From contig OZ234494.1 of NCBI GenBank assembly GCA_965153455.1, forward strand, positions 3,224,001 through 3,288,000: 64,000 nt of DNA, written 5' to 3'. Under the pieces are notes generated by a model. It was not told where the DNA came from and did no database searches. It was given only the letters and a program-made list of their open reading frames with translations. The position numbers were made by a program, and so were the translations under genes. The DNA comes from Sphagnum compactum. Lineage: Eukaryota > Bryophyta > Sphagnopsida > Sphagnales. Of the stretch, positions 1 to 10,790 are shown piece by piece (positions within the stretch are counted from its first letter, which is position 1; each line of letters starts with the position of its first letter).

Positions 1-1850
1 CCAAATGAAAAATGAAGCTTTTCATCAACTTATTTTTTATGAATGCCATTCTTGAAAAACAAGAATCATTTTCCACAAACCCAAGGAGTTGAATACATGT
101 TATCTTGGTAAGCTTTATGAATTTCAAGAGCTTCATGCTTGAGGATGGTAAAACTACTAAGTTTGGCCCAATATAGTTGAATGATAGGGTTTAGATGATA
201 TTTTCTTTTCATGACTGCTTCACTATTTGCAACCATTGTCATTTTAAAGAAAAAGTATTGTAAATCCAAAGCATGGTCATCAAGTAAAACTTTCACCCAG
301 CCCCATCTCTTTTGACCTTTGAAAGCCCACAATAGGCAACCATGATGATAGGCGTGCAAGTGCTGATGGAAAAAATCTTTAACATCAATGAAGTGATCAA
401 CCCAAAAATTTGGGTAGATCATAGCTAATATTAACATGAGTTTGTGGTTCAAGAATCTATCATGTAGTTCATGGACAAGTGACTTGGTAAAATCTTCACA
501 ATTTTGTTTCACATGAATCGACACCAAGGGGAAGTTTAACCTTAATACAACTTTGAAATTGCTTGTTGCAAGGCAATGTTATTTCATAGAATATTTAACA
601 CCAAAAAATTTATTAACAAGGTAAGCAAGTTCCTCATTGTTTAGGTCTGCACACTGACTCATTGGCAAATTTTTATTAGTGAACATCTTAAGACTATTCA
701 ATTCATCAAAGGTTGGGTCAAAAAAATTACTATAAGGATCATTGTAGAAATGGTGGAACTTTAGTTGGAAGATATTCATTGTGTCAATAAAATCAGACAT
801 GAAGATGTCCCAAGATTAGGCAAGTTTAATCAAATCATGGACACAATCCAAAGTGGCAAAATTGTATGTAAACCTAGAATGGGCGAGGTTACAAAGGAGG
901 CTTAAGTTGTTATTAACAATGTTGTTTTGAGGTGAATCAACATGCATTTTTGCAATTTAAGATTGGTATTGTTCCATGATGTGCTTCATGGGAAACAACA
1001 TACTTATCCATCTTGTTTTCACATTTTTGAACAATGTGTTTCATTTTTCTATGAACACATCACATAACCTTTGAAATTCTAGAAATTTTTTAGGCAAATG
1101 AAAAAAAAACCCATACAAAACATGAAGGAAGGTTTTGAAGCAAACCACCAAAGTCAACTTTGATAAGACCAACATTGCCAAGTTGATTTGGGTGGGCCAA
1201 ACAATGCTCTCGCATAAAATAACGTCACATTCTTTTTCATCTATGTAAATCACACCGACTTTTGCACTTTGAAACACATTGTTGCCATCATAGCCCATTG
1301 ATATGAGCTTTGCCCCCAATCGATCAACATTCAAACCTTTATATGTAACCATCACACTGACCATGAAATGAAAAACATTCTCAATGGTCCCTTGCACACC
1401 AATCTTTTCCACACAAATTAGAAGTGGAGTTCATTTCCACCTTTGAACAACAAACAAATGAATGGATCTTAAAGGTGTCTTCAATTGCAGTGACCTCCTC
1501 TACATTAATAAAGAAGAAATTTGCAACATAAACAATATTTCAAATGGAATTCAATAAGTATTCATTCATGGACTCCACTATACCTTAATTTGCAAAATCA
1601 TTCCAATGTTTTTTAGGAATGTGTTTGACTTTAAGCACATTGAAAAGTTTTTTTAAACCTTCAAAATTAATCATTGGTCGACTTTGAGACAATAGATGAT
1701 AAATTGAAACAAATGAAACAAATTTTTTTTTCTTTTATTGTGAAACTTCAACAACAACTAAAATCCAAAATTGAAGGACACTTAAAGATTGTGTATATTC
1801 ATTCATTGCATGCACATTAACATTTAGGGTTGAACTAAAAAACCTTACTT
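1..1850 (-). pseudogene. hAT-type transposase (DUF4371-like), degenerate, runs off left edge
   Basis: The minus strand carries pieces, in the right order but in several frames with stops, that look like plant hAT-like transposases of the DUF4371/C-terminal dimerisation type. From the N-terminal side these are: a segment near 1630-1740 (SRPMINFEGLKKLF, then LKVKHIPKKHW); a core open frame at 1041-1412 with LISMGYDGNNVFQ and LSKLTLV followed by LPKKFLEFQRL; KTRWISML near 990-1010; a helical part at 579-800; and the C-terminal part at 66-527. The last conserved block (CFSRMAFIKNKL, near 20-60) is in another frame, so there is a frameshift near 66. What is seen: conserved order with many disruptions. 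Inferred: an old dead DNA transposon whose 3' end lies outside the window. No terminal repeats could be assigned. Confidence 0.7.
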
Positions 1851-4800
1851 CAATGTTAGCATTTAACAACCTTGGCTTTATGCCTACTTACATGTTTCAA
1901 CATGTTTTTAAGCTTAAGAACCATAAGCTTTTCTTTGCCTTTTACTTCAAAGTGAATTGCACAATGTACCTACTACACATTACCTTTGGTATATGTTGCA
2001 AATTTGGCCCAAGGTAATTGTGTGGCCCATTTGTTTTGGAAATGCCTTGATCCTTTATGAATGCGTTTCCTTTTCACTACCACAAATGGACTTACAAAAA
2101 ATTCCATTAGATCAACAAAAACAATTTAGAAAACATCCCATTCAAGACCCATCACAATAGCTTCAACATCAACAACATCGACAATAGGGAAGATTGGCCT
2201 AAACTTGAAGGTTTTCAAAAGTGATAGAGGAGACATTGTACTAAAGTGCACATTTTGCAATGTGTAGCTTCTTCCCAAACCCAATAACAAAGCACCCAAT
2301 GGCAACTTGCAAAAACTTACATGCACACGATGCATGATGCATATACACAAAAAAACATAAAAACAAGAAGAAGGTAATGTGTGCACCTCTAAGCAAAAAA
2401 AAAAAACTAACTTTTAACTTCTCAATTTTGATATTGATTGTCGATTTGCACACTCTCACCTCCCAATAATTCCAAGTCCCAAACTAACAAACCAACAATG
2501 ACTACCTCCAACACAAGGTCTTGGAAACAATGTAACCCCCAAATTTCTTAATAAGTATTAAGGATTTTTTCACCAAACTAATGGCCTCCACCATCAACTT
2601 GAGTCTTGAAGGTTCCAGCATAGTTCCAATTTCCAAATTGCACAATGCAAACAACAAACACTTCAAAAAAATTGATGGCACTTCTACAAATCTACCAATG
2701 TCCATAATGACCTAGCTACAAAAACTCCTAAACCCCTACACAAAACAATTACAAAATGAAACGGAGCTATCATCACATTGGCAACAACTTGATGTGAGTA
2801 AGAGCGGAGGAAGCAAAAAAACTCATGGGTGAGGACAGTTGGAATGGTGATGGTGACATGAGGGGTGGTGCCACTATGTCGTTGTTTGAAACCCTAAGTT
2901 TTGGCAATTTTTTTTAAAATAATAAAAAAACCTTAGTGGGTCAAAATTTAGGTAGCCAGTTGGTGATTTTTAGCCACAAAAAGGAAGGCTGCTCCACATA
3001 GACTGGAAAAATTCTACCAGCTCTTTACAAAATATAATCGGTACCATGAGCTTGTTATGCACCAGGGTGATTTTGGTGATCAATTGGTTGGCCTGCACTC
3101 GTGATTCTGCCACCAGATTGGTTTGGTTCAATTTTGTGCTGTTTTAAAAAGAATTGATGTTATGGGCAAGTAAAAATTGTTTTTTTGTTGGGAGCAAAAT
3201 TTCGCTTAATATTTCGACATTAAAATTTGGGAAATTTTGGAGAAATGTGTTTTTCTAGTGTAATTTTGACTGATTTTGCTATGTATGGGGAAAATTGCCA
3301 AATTTTGACTTCACAAATATGAAAAAAAACACTGATCACAACCTTGAAATCAATATAACAAACAATAAAAAAAGACGCTTAGGGATCCACTCATGGATGG
3401 ATGGATGAAAGGATATATATCTATACATAAATTGATGGGTAGATGGGGTGGATTGATTTTGGTCACCACAGCAGGCAGGCATGACCAGCAGACAGAAAAG
3501 GAAGGGGGGGGGGGGGGAATGGGGGGTAAAAATGACAAAATGTTTAGGAAGCTGTGTCAACAAAGCATTACCAGTTGTAACAGGCAGGCGGAAATAGCCC
3601 ATAATCTGGGCCCAAGAAAATTACGTCAAAAGAATGCGTCAGCCAACAGACGTCACAGTAGGTGAGTAGTGATATAACCCGGCCCATCAACGGCCGATTA
3701 TGTAGCCACCGACCATGAGAGCGTTATGCACCAGCCAAAACTGCGTTGCAGGGGTTGGAATGGGCTGCTGCCACGTAGCTAGTTGACGAATTCAGACCAA
3801 CAATACCACCCTCCTCCTCCTCACCAATCTGTAAAAGCCAAGTTGAACGTGGGCTGTCCACCTTTCCCCCCCCCCCCCTCTTTTATTAATTAATTGATTT
3901 AATGAGTTATTATTTTCACCTTGGCTAAGCACTGACGGGGCCTAAGGTGTTCTGGACTTTTTTTTTCTTTTTTTTTTTGGTTGTTTTGTCAAGAATTCCA
4001 ACTGTCATTGAACTAGCCAAGCCGATCATAGTGTTGTTGTGTGGCACCCGAATCCGTTGTTGATGCACAACAGTTTTCGTCCACCTGCCAAAAAAAAAAA
4101 AGGGGAGGGGGGGGGGGGGGTGCTCACAAACAAACATTCACCGCACAAGAGTGGCAAAAAATACTGTTGTGAAAGTTAGGAAACATTGCCATTTGTTCGG
4201 AATGCAACCTTTTAAAAGGAGACTTACATACGTACATTTTCAGTTCAGTTCAATTCGTCGGCCTTTCATGCCCCCAATCCCAGTCAGATAAAAAAACCGG
4301 CTTTCATCGACACCTTGGCCTCCTCGGAAGGTGGGGAGGACGAGAACCTTGGCATGGCCAAACCTTGTGTTAAAAGCCCACACGTAAGTAAACTTGCAGG
4401 TTACATAATATATATATATACTTGTACGTTAACTCTCTTGCTCTCTTTTAACTATTGCATAATTTAATTGCTCTTTGACCCTAAATTGTTGGTTTTTTTT
4501 TTTTTTCATTTAACCAAAAAAAAAAAGCTAAAGGAGGAAATTTTTTTGCTGAATGAGTACATTTTACACTGAAAAAAATGCATTTCTTTACATTTTTTTT
4601 CTCAAAAAATAGCAGAAATTTTCCACCCAATAAAAAAAAATCACTTCCTCCACCTTATTCTATTCGATTTATGTATTAATATTTCAACGCTAGTCCTGAA
4701 TTAATATTTCAGGGTTGGTTTTGAGTTCTGATGTGTTTCGTAACGGCGCTCCTAGAGGAGCTTGAGAAAATGAACACCCAATTTCAAGCCTTCCCAAAAA

Positions 4801-5469
4801 AACTGCCACAAGTTATGGAGAGATAGTAAATTTGATTTGTTCATACATGCCAGTTTGGTTGATTAGATCATCAAGAAGCAATGTTGAGAATAAATTACAC
4901 ACTAAAAAAATAGGGGAAAACAAGATAAATTATAGAAATTTAAAGTTTGGTCAAAACACCCCACCCAATGATTTTTTTTTTTTCTGATTCTTTAATTTAA
5001 AAAGTCAAAAAATTTTAATTTTAATTTAAAAATGATTTAAAATTTGAAAATTTTGAACCCTATTAAAACATGGTAGGATAAATAAATCAATATATTATGT
5101 AGACAAAGATCTTAGCCAATGGTTTCCACATATGCAAGATCAAAAGCCCAGGAAGAAACACGTGACATGATTTTGCATGTTGAAAGCTTACAAGTGAACC
5201 TTCCAAACTTGTCAATATTATTTTTTTTTTGGGAGAATGGATAAGGCCATAGTCTTGCCACATCCCACATATGCATTCCCCCGCATAAACAAAGCAAATT
5301 TTTTTTTATATAAATACGAACTGGGCACACTTCCCAAGGCCCCATTCACATGGGCATCTTGATTCCATATTTAACATCTGGCAAAACTTGTACTATGGTA
5401 AGCAAAGAAGGCCATTGCCTTTTTTGTATAGGGCACAAAGTTCCATACTATAAAATAATACATAAGTTT
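1851..5469. other. gene-free stretch with homopolymer tracts
   Basis: No supported gene. It holds AT-rich sequence, a GGAT/GGATGGAT run near 3393-3410, a G-tract at 3503-3517, a C-tract at 3866-3878, a G-tract at 4107-4120 and long A or T runs. Around 4200-4390 there is a more GC-rich patch with a short ATG frame at 4352 that ends at a GTAAGT donor-like site (4382). It could be a first exon, but no partner exon was found, so it is not called as a gene. Confidence 0.5.
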
Positions 5470-5930
5470 TTGTTGTGTTTCATTTGTATTGTTGTCATAT
5501 GGAAAGAAATTAGTGCCTTGTTTCTATTGGAACAAGTTTCAATAAGATCCAGTAACCCTTTGCTTTTGGGTTTTATATAGTATGAGGAAAAAAATGTCCC
5601 TTTGGTCAGATTCGAACAAGTTTCATCAATATCCACCATTGCATTTGGGTTCATATAATGTTAACAACAACGGCGTTGGTGGTTGCGTGGGAAATGGTCC
5701 CTTGGCTCTCTCTATTTGGATCAAGTTCTGATAAGGTACACTTGCATTTGGAATTTGTATAATGTCAATTGCACATTGTTTAATAATAATGGGCTCTACT
5801 ATTGAATCAAGGTTATACAAGATCTATTGTTGCTTTTGGTGTCTATTATATAGTGCTGTTGATATATTGGGGAAATGGTCTCCTCTGTTGCTCTAGTGGA
5901 ACAAGGCTTGTTCCACAAGCTCAAGGGGTG
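5470..5930. repeat. degenerate tandem repeat, about 100-120 bp period
   Basis: The motif TTGCTTTTGG/TTGCATTTGG followed by a TATATAGT or ATATAATG-like end recurs four times (near 5560, 5640, 5730 and 5830). Each is preceded by an AACAAGTTTCA- or ATCAAG-like segment. The copies are strongly diverged in length and sequence. No coding frame survives through them. Confidence 0.45.
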
Positions 5931-6079
5931 CTTACATAGTAAACTAGTATAGAGTTAACATGGTTTGAACCCAATCTCGAGACCGGGGATTTGTCAGTCA
6001 TCAGAGCCATTCCTTGTTCTCCTCTTTGGTGAGCACGTCATAAGATAGTCTCCACCAGTATTTTTTTTAATTTCAATTT

Positions 6080-6320
6080 TTTTTGATATAGCTAAATTGG
6101 CAAATCATTCACAAGAAGATATAGCCAGATTTGGCTATAGGCCAGATATGAAAGTAAAAAAAATTAATTTAAGAGTCCTTTTTATATTTTTTGGCTACCT
6201 GCTGGAACTTTGTAGAATTCTAGCAATTAAATTTTAATTCTTTTTTCAAAACCTGGCAAATTAGGAGTTTATTTTCAATACAAAAATCCTTTGAATTTTG
6301 TTGAAGTCATAATTTTTCAA
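6080..6320 (-). repeat. dispersed AT-rich repeat family, copy A
   Basis: The reverse complement contains CTTTCATATCTGG, CCAAATCTGGCTATATCTT and CTTGTGAATGATTTGCCAA. These match in the same order the direct-strand copy at 61240-61445. Further copies are at 6800-6870 (partial), 19735-19955 and 35020-35080. Probably a MITE-like family, but clear terminal repeats were not found. Confidence 0.5.
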
Positions 6321-6799
6321 GTTGCAAAAACTGGAAAAATTCCACTTAAGAAAATGATGGTAACCCACCTTTGGTCTCTCTCCCACAAAGGTGTGGAATG
6401 TAAACTTATTAAAATCTATGTAGATGTAAAAAACTTAAAATTATGCTTGGAGAGTCAATTTAAAAATTCCAAAAACAGCCCCATCAGACCACCTTATAAT
6501 AAACCTTTAAGGGGTAATGGAGAGCCAAAAGTGATGGTGGATAGAAAGAACCTTTGGAGTGTAAATTTGTTTTTCATTTAGGGAAGGTTTAGGGGGTCTC
6601 GAGGAGTGTTGGTTTTTTTTTTTTTGGGGTTTAAATTTCACATCCTGCTGAGACAAAAGACAGCAAAAGTGACTCAAACAAAGGCCTCTTCTGTTGTAGA
6701 GAAAAAAATGGCTCAAAGTTGTCACATTATGAGGGAATTTTTTTTTTTTTTTGGGGGGGCCAGATTTAGACAATAGGTTCTAGTATGTTGCCAAAATAT

Positions 6800-6870
6800 A
6801 GTAGGATTTTCTAAACTTGTCTACTTTCCTCTTTCACCTGTAGCCAAATTTGGCTAAATCCTGATAGCCA
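6800..6870 (+). repeat. dispersed AT-rich repeat family, partial copy
   Basis: It contains TAGCCAAATTTGGCTAAATC, shared with the copy at 61240-61445 (ACCAAATTTGGCTAAATC) and in the opposite orientation to the copy at 6080-6320. The two opposed pieces may bound one composite element. Confidence 0.4.
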
Positions 6871-6882
6871 CACACACACCAC

Positions 6883-7158
6883 CTACTTCTTCACAAAATT
6901 GAAAGAAAAGAAACATTGGTCTAGGACTCGTGAGGTCCTAAACTGTGTATTGTGTACAGGCCCCTTCCTTATGCTGGTGGTGGTGGTGGCTGGAGATGCT
7001 CTTATTTGTAAATTGTTATACTGCATGAGTGCAGCATTAAAATTTGAAGCAATGGAATCCATTGCGTCACCAAAGATGATGTCATCTGCAGCACCCACCC
7101 GTCCACAAAGTGTAGACAAACCAAAAACACAGAAGAAAAGAAACAACACCAAATTCAT
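6883..7158 (-). CDS. possible small secreted protein (91 aa), unidentified
   Basis: An ATG frame of 91 codons. The N-terminus looks like a signal peptide: a short start, then a strongly hydrophobic run (LVLFLFFCVFGLSTLCG) and a small-residue site (VGA) before an acidic, Asn/Gln-rich mature part and a basic C-terminal half (SIRKGPVHNTQFRTSRVL). The ATG at 7158 is the first in frame; an upstream TTG extends the frame but is an unlikely plant start. The upstream minus strand is pyrimidine-rich (near 7205-7235), as plant leaders often are. No family is recognised. The frame ends near a GTAGGTGG sequence, so a donor site just before the stop is possible. It may be a chance ORF. Confidence 0.28.
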   Translation of the reverse strand: MNLVLFLFFCVFGLSTLCGRVGAADDIIFGDAMDSIASNFNAALMQYNNLQIRASPATTTTSIRKGPVHNTQFRTSRVLDQCFFSFNFVKK

Positions 7159-7251
7159 GAAGCGAGCGAGCACTGACAAAATTCCTGAAAGGACGCACCA
7201 TAATCTAGGAAGCAGGAAAGAAAAGGATGAGATTCATTAATTTTGGAGTTT

Positions 7252-7575
7252 TTAACTTTTGTGGGATATAGCCGAGATGTGGAGGATGCTGCTGCATTGA
7301 GTAACTCTTGAAAGTTTCTGCATAGGCCAAATTACAAAGGAATTGGTCTCAGGACCAACAGATCCCTGCAATCTATCTGTGTGATGATGATGAGGAGGAG
7401 GATCAGTTTCAGTTTCAACATTAGCTGCTTTTTTTCCTGAAGTTCTGGAGCAGCTACAAAGTTTCTGAACCAAAGCTTTAAAATGTATAACTTACAAGAG
7501 ACATGTTTTCGCAATGCTGCTTTTGTTGTTTTGTTTAGGAGCCACAACTTCAGCAGACCCCACATGATAAGCCAT
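7252..7575 (-). other. coding-like fragment next to LTR element
   Basis: The minus strand has an ATG frame at 7575 (MAYHVGSAEVVAPK) reaching a GTAAGT site near 7495. It is followed by an open frame (VETETDPPPHHHHTDRLQGS) to 7252. The putative intron between them would be only about 51 nt, short for a plant. No homology is recognised. The 5' LTR of the retroelement begins only about 40 bp upstream of the ATG, so a gene truncated by the insertion is possible but unproven. Confidence 0.15.
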
Positions 7576-7616
7576 TGGCACACCCCCAAGCTAAGCTCTC
7601 AGTGGTAGAGGCCCAC

Positions 7617-8337
7617 TGACATGCCCTTTGGTGTGAGCTAACTCACTTGAGAGGTGGGCTCCATGCTTCAACCACCATGGTGGTGAGTGAGGCTTCAGCA
7701 AACATGGTGGGTTGGGGTTCAGCTCCCCAATCCATCTTATGAGATTGGGCGAAGGGGTGTTTGGGACAGAACTTGGAGCAAGTCAGGCTTGTTCCAGAAC
7801 CAACATAGTGCACGTGTTGGTTCTTAGGGCAACATGTGGTTGTCCTAGGGTGGCAATTGGTGCTGCCCCAAATAAACCCTTTGGGGCAACTTGGAGTTGT
7901 CCTGGGGCGGCACTTACTGTCGCTCTAGTCTCTTGAGTCTTTCGACGTCAAACGAAAATGCTTTTGTTCTCTCTTTCAGTAAGCCAGAAGCTTTGCAGAA
8001 CATAAAACTCCCTATATTTCCTTCCCTTCGGGACATACTTAAATGTTATCCCGGGAACAACATTTAGGAGTTGTTTGGGACATTGCTTGGTGTTTTCCTA
8101 AGGAACATGGGAATGCCATCAACATGTTGTCATAGTGGCTTTAAGAGAATTTAGGATAATTCATAGTAGGTTAAGTTTGAGTCTTGTCTTAATGAATCTA
8201 GGTAGTTAGTGAATCAAGTTTAGATAAGTTGGAAAGACTGAAATTCACCTTGAATGTCGTGGGATGCACAAGTAGTTAGGAGCTAAGAACCTGAGATAGT
8301 GTGGGAGTGTGAGAAAACAAACTAAAGGGCCATTATA
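7617..8337 (+). repeat. 5' LTR
   Basis: 721 bp, starting TG at 7617. The end is assigned by alignment with the 3' LTR (CCATTATA versus TGTTACA). It matches the 3' LTR along most of its length with substitutions and small gaps, which indicates an old insertion. Confidence 0.7.
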
Positions 8338-8340
8338 TAG

Positions 8341-8355
8341 TTAGTATCAAAGCAA
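8341..8355 (+). other. primer binding site-like sequence
   Basis: TTAGTATCAAAGCAA lies 3 bp after the 5' LTR. It resembles the plant retroelement PBS complementary to initiator Met tRNA (TGGTATCAGAGC) with a few changes. Confidence 0.55.
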
Positions 8356-8578
8356 ACACTTTTGAACTTGTTGTTGTTGCATATCCAACCAACCTTAAGG
8401 TCATAACGTTGACCATTGAGAGGGGATGGAATGGGTTTGGAAGAAAGAATTCATGTGAACACTTTTTAAAAAAGGGAAAGTATAAAAACTAAAATTTGCA
8501 AGGACAAAGTTAATGAGGTCAAATTGCCATCTTTTTATTCAAGTGACAACTTGAACTCAAGTAACATGAACGGACCAA

Positions 8579-9720
8579 GTGATAGGGCAAAAGCCTCACC
8601 CAAAAAATGTTCATTTTAAGAGAAGGGATGGAAAACCCTTAAAGTGGAAAGAATCTGCAAAAGAGTTTGCAATTCACAAGGATGAGGAAAAGGCACTTGC
8701 TAGGATGAAGGAGGTGATGATGGAAGAGATGATGGTGGAAGAAATCAAATTGGAAGATGAGTTGGATATGATGGCTAAACAAAAGGCAAGGGCCATTCTG
8801 AAGCCACCACCTCCAATGCCAAGACTCTAATGTTGGTTGGAAATATGGCACATGTCTTGAAGATGTTGCAAATTATGTTGCTACAACAAATTAAAACCAA
8901 CAAGATGTTGGCTAAAACTTTGGTGGAGGTTTAAAAACCTAAATCCACAGAAGAATTAAAAGGGGATTCTTTCACAAAAGCCATCAAAATGTAATCCCCA
9001 AAGTTTTTCACTTGGAAGGATGTTTGCGCAAATAAAGTAAGGCAATAGGTCGTCCAAGTGAAGGTTTATTTTGAAAACCAAGCCATGGCAACTAATGTGG
9101 TGCAACTAGCATAATCCTTGTTTAAAAACCACACTCTAAAGTGGTGGATGGCTCAAAAGGACTTAGAACCTTACCTCATGAGCACTATGCTTTGGAATGA
9201 ATTGAGTAAATTGAATGAAAGGTTCATTTTTCATAATTAGACCCCCAAAGATGGGTAGAATTTTGAACTTGTGCCAAAGGAACAAGCTAAGGGCTTTGGT
9301 GCATTATGTGTAATTCTTGAGTGCCTTAAATTAAGTTTAATCCCCATGAAAGAGGAATGTGCCCACAAGATGACATTTTTTCATCATTTGTAGCCATAGG
9401 CCTAAAAGGGCAACCTCCAAAAGAATGAAGTTTTCAAGACTTGTTGAAAATGATGAAAATGGTATAATGCATGGAGGACGACTTTTCTTTTCGCAAGATG
9501 GGTGAAAGCCAAGGTGAACACCAACCCAAGATGAAAAACAACTCCCAAATCAATGACAACTTCAAAGGAGATAAAAAGAGGAAGTGAGAGAAGGGCCCCA
9601 CACAAAATTAGGGAACCCCAAAAAAAGAAATTTAAAGAAGACCTTATCAGAACAAAATATTTCAATTGCAACCAAGTGTTTCAATTATAACTAATTAGGG
9701 CATTTTGTCAAATATTAATT
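8579..9720 (+). pseudogene. retrotransposon Gag remnant with broken zinc knuckle
   Basis: Several frames with stops encode a Gag-like sequence. A charged N-terminal part (EEMMVEEIKLEDELDMM, 8720-8775) is followed by a capsid-like part (FTWKDVCANKV near 9006; LKWWMAQKDLEPYL near 9139; WNELSKLNERF near 9193). A CCHC-like knuckle near 9677 reads CFNYN-stop-LGHFVKY, so the second Cys is changed and there is an internal stop. The Trp-rich WWMAQKDLEP block is the part most like retrotransposon Gag. Not functional. Confidence 0.55.
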
Positions 9721-10773
9721 TATGAAGAAAGTTGGGATTAAATTAAAATTCAACATTCGCAAACCAATGGCCAAACATACGAAATCAATGAACTATTTAA
9801 TGAAGATAAAAGAAAAAAAAACTATTGTTGGGGATTTGATCTCATTGAGCATAAGCTTGCAATGGAAGTTAAATGTACCCTAACAACAAGGCAAACTAGA
9901 TGTTTAGGTCAAGTGCAAAGGTTGCCACTGAAAAAAAACATAATGATCTACCAACCCACTTGGACCAAATCTACCAAAAACGATGGAGAAGTTCAAGTTG
10001 GAAAGAAAGCACGAATTATAGTGAAATAAAATGCATAAAAGACACCCCAAGTAACTAGGTGCTAATGGGGATATCAACTTTCAAAAATGAAGGTGAAAAC
10101 TTGAAAAAAATTCAAGCTTTTGATGAAGCTAAAGGTGCACAAGTCCAAATTCCTAATTATCAAAAGATTTGGAACTCAAATTGTCCATAAAAATATTCCA
10201 TGGAAAAAGGAAGTGGATGGTTGAAGTGAGACGATAACATTTGATAAAAATGGATATTAGGAATTAAATTCTAAGGAAAAACTCTTAAGGGCAAAATTGG
10301 GGTAATGATGTGTACAAATTAAATGATATGCTTTTAAACTATGAATTAAGTATGTGGGAATGAAATTTCCAATGCATGGCATTAGAAACCACATCCTTAA
10401 AAGTATATTAGGTTTGAATTGTAAAAGCCCAATTCAACATTATTAATTGGCTTGTTTATTGGCTTATTCCCAAGCTTGGTGGTTGAAATGAAACCAAGAC
10501 ATGAATTGAAAGAAGGAAAAAAACCTTTTAATGATTGAGGAAGGCCAAGTGTGGGAATGACGCTAGATGAAATGTGAAGTTGTCATAAGAGATGACACAA
10601 CATGTACAAAAGATATGTAAGCTTCTTTTAATGTGAAATCCAAATTACTCAATGTGAAAGGACCAAAATTAAGAAGTTGTTAGCCCAAAATGATTTGTGA
10701 TAAAAGGTGACCAGTGAAAGACTTGTCATGACAAGGACAAAATGTTTAAAACATTTACAAATACATAGACCTT

Positions 10774-10790
10774 CAAAAGGTGGGGGTGAG
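10774..10790 (+). other. polypurine tract
   Basis: A purine-rich run (AAAAGGTGGGGGTGAG) lies immediately before the TG of the 3' LTR. This is the expected place for the plus-strand primer of an LTR retroelement. Confidence 0.55.

Noticed and set aside
4269-4390. Possible first exon ending at GTAAGT (4382)
   Set aside because: No downstream exon, no recognised protein; the donor-like match alone is not enough.
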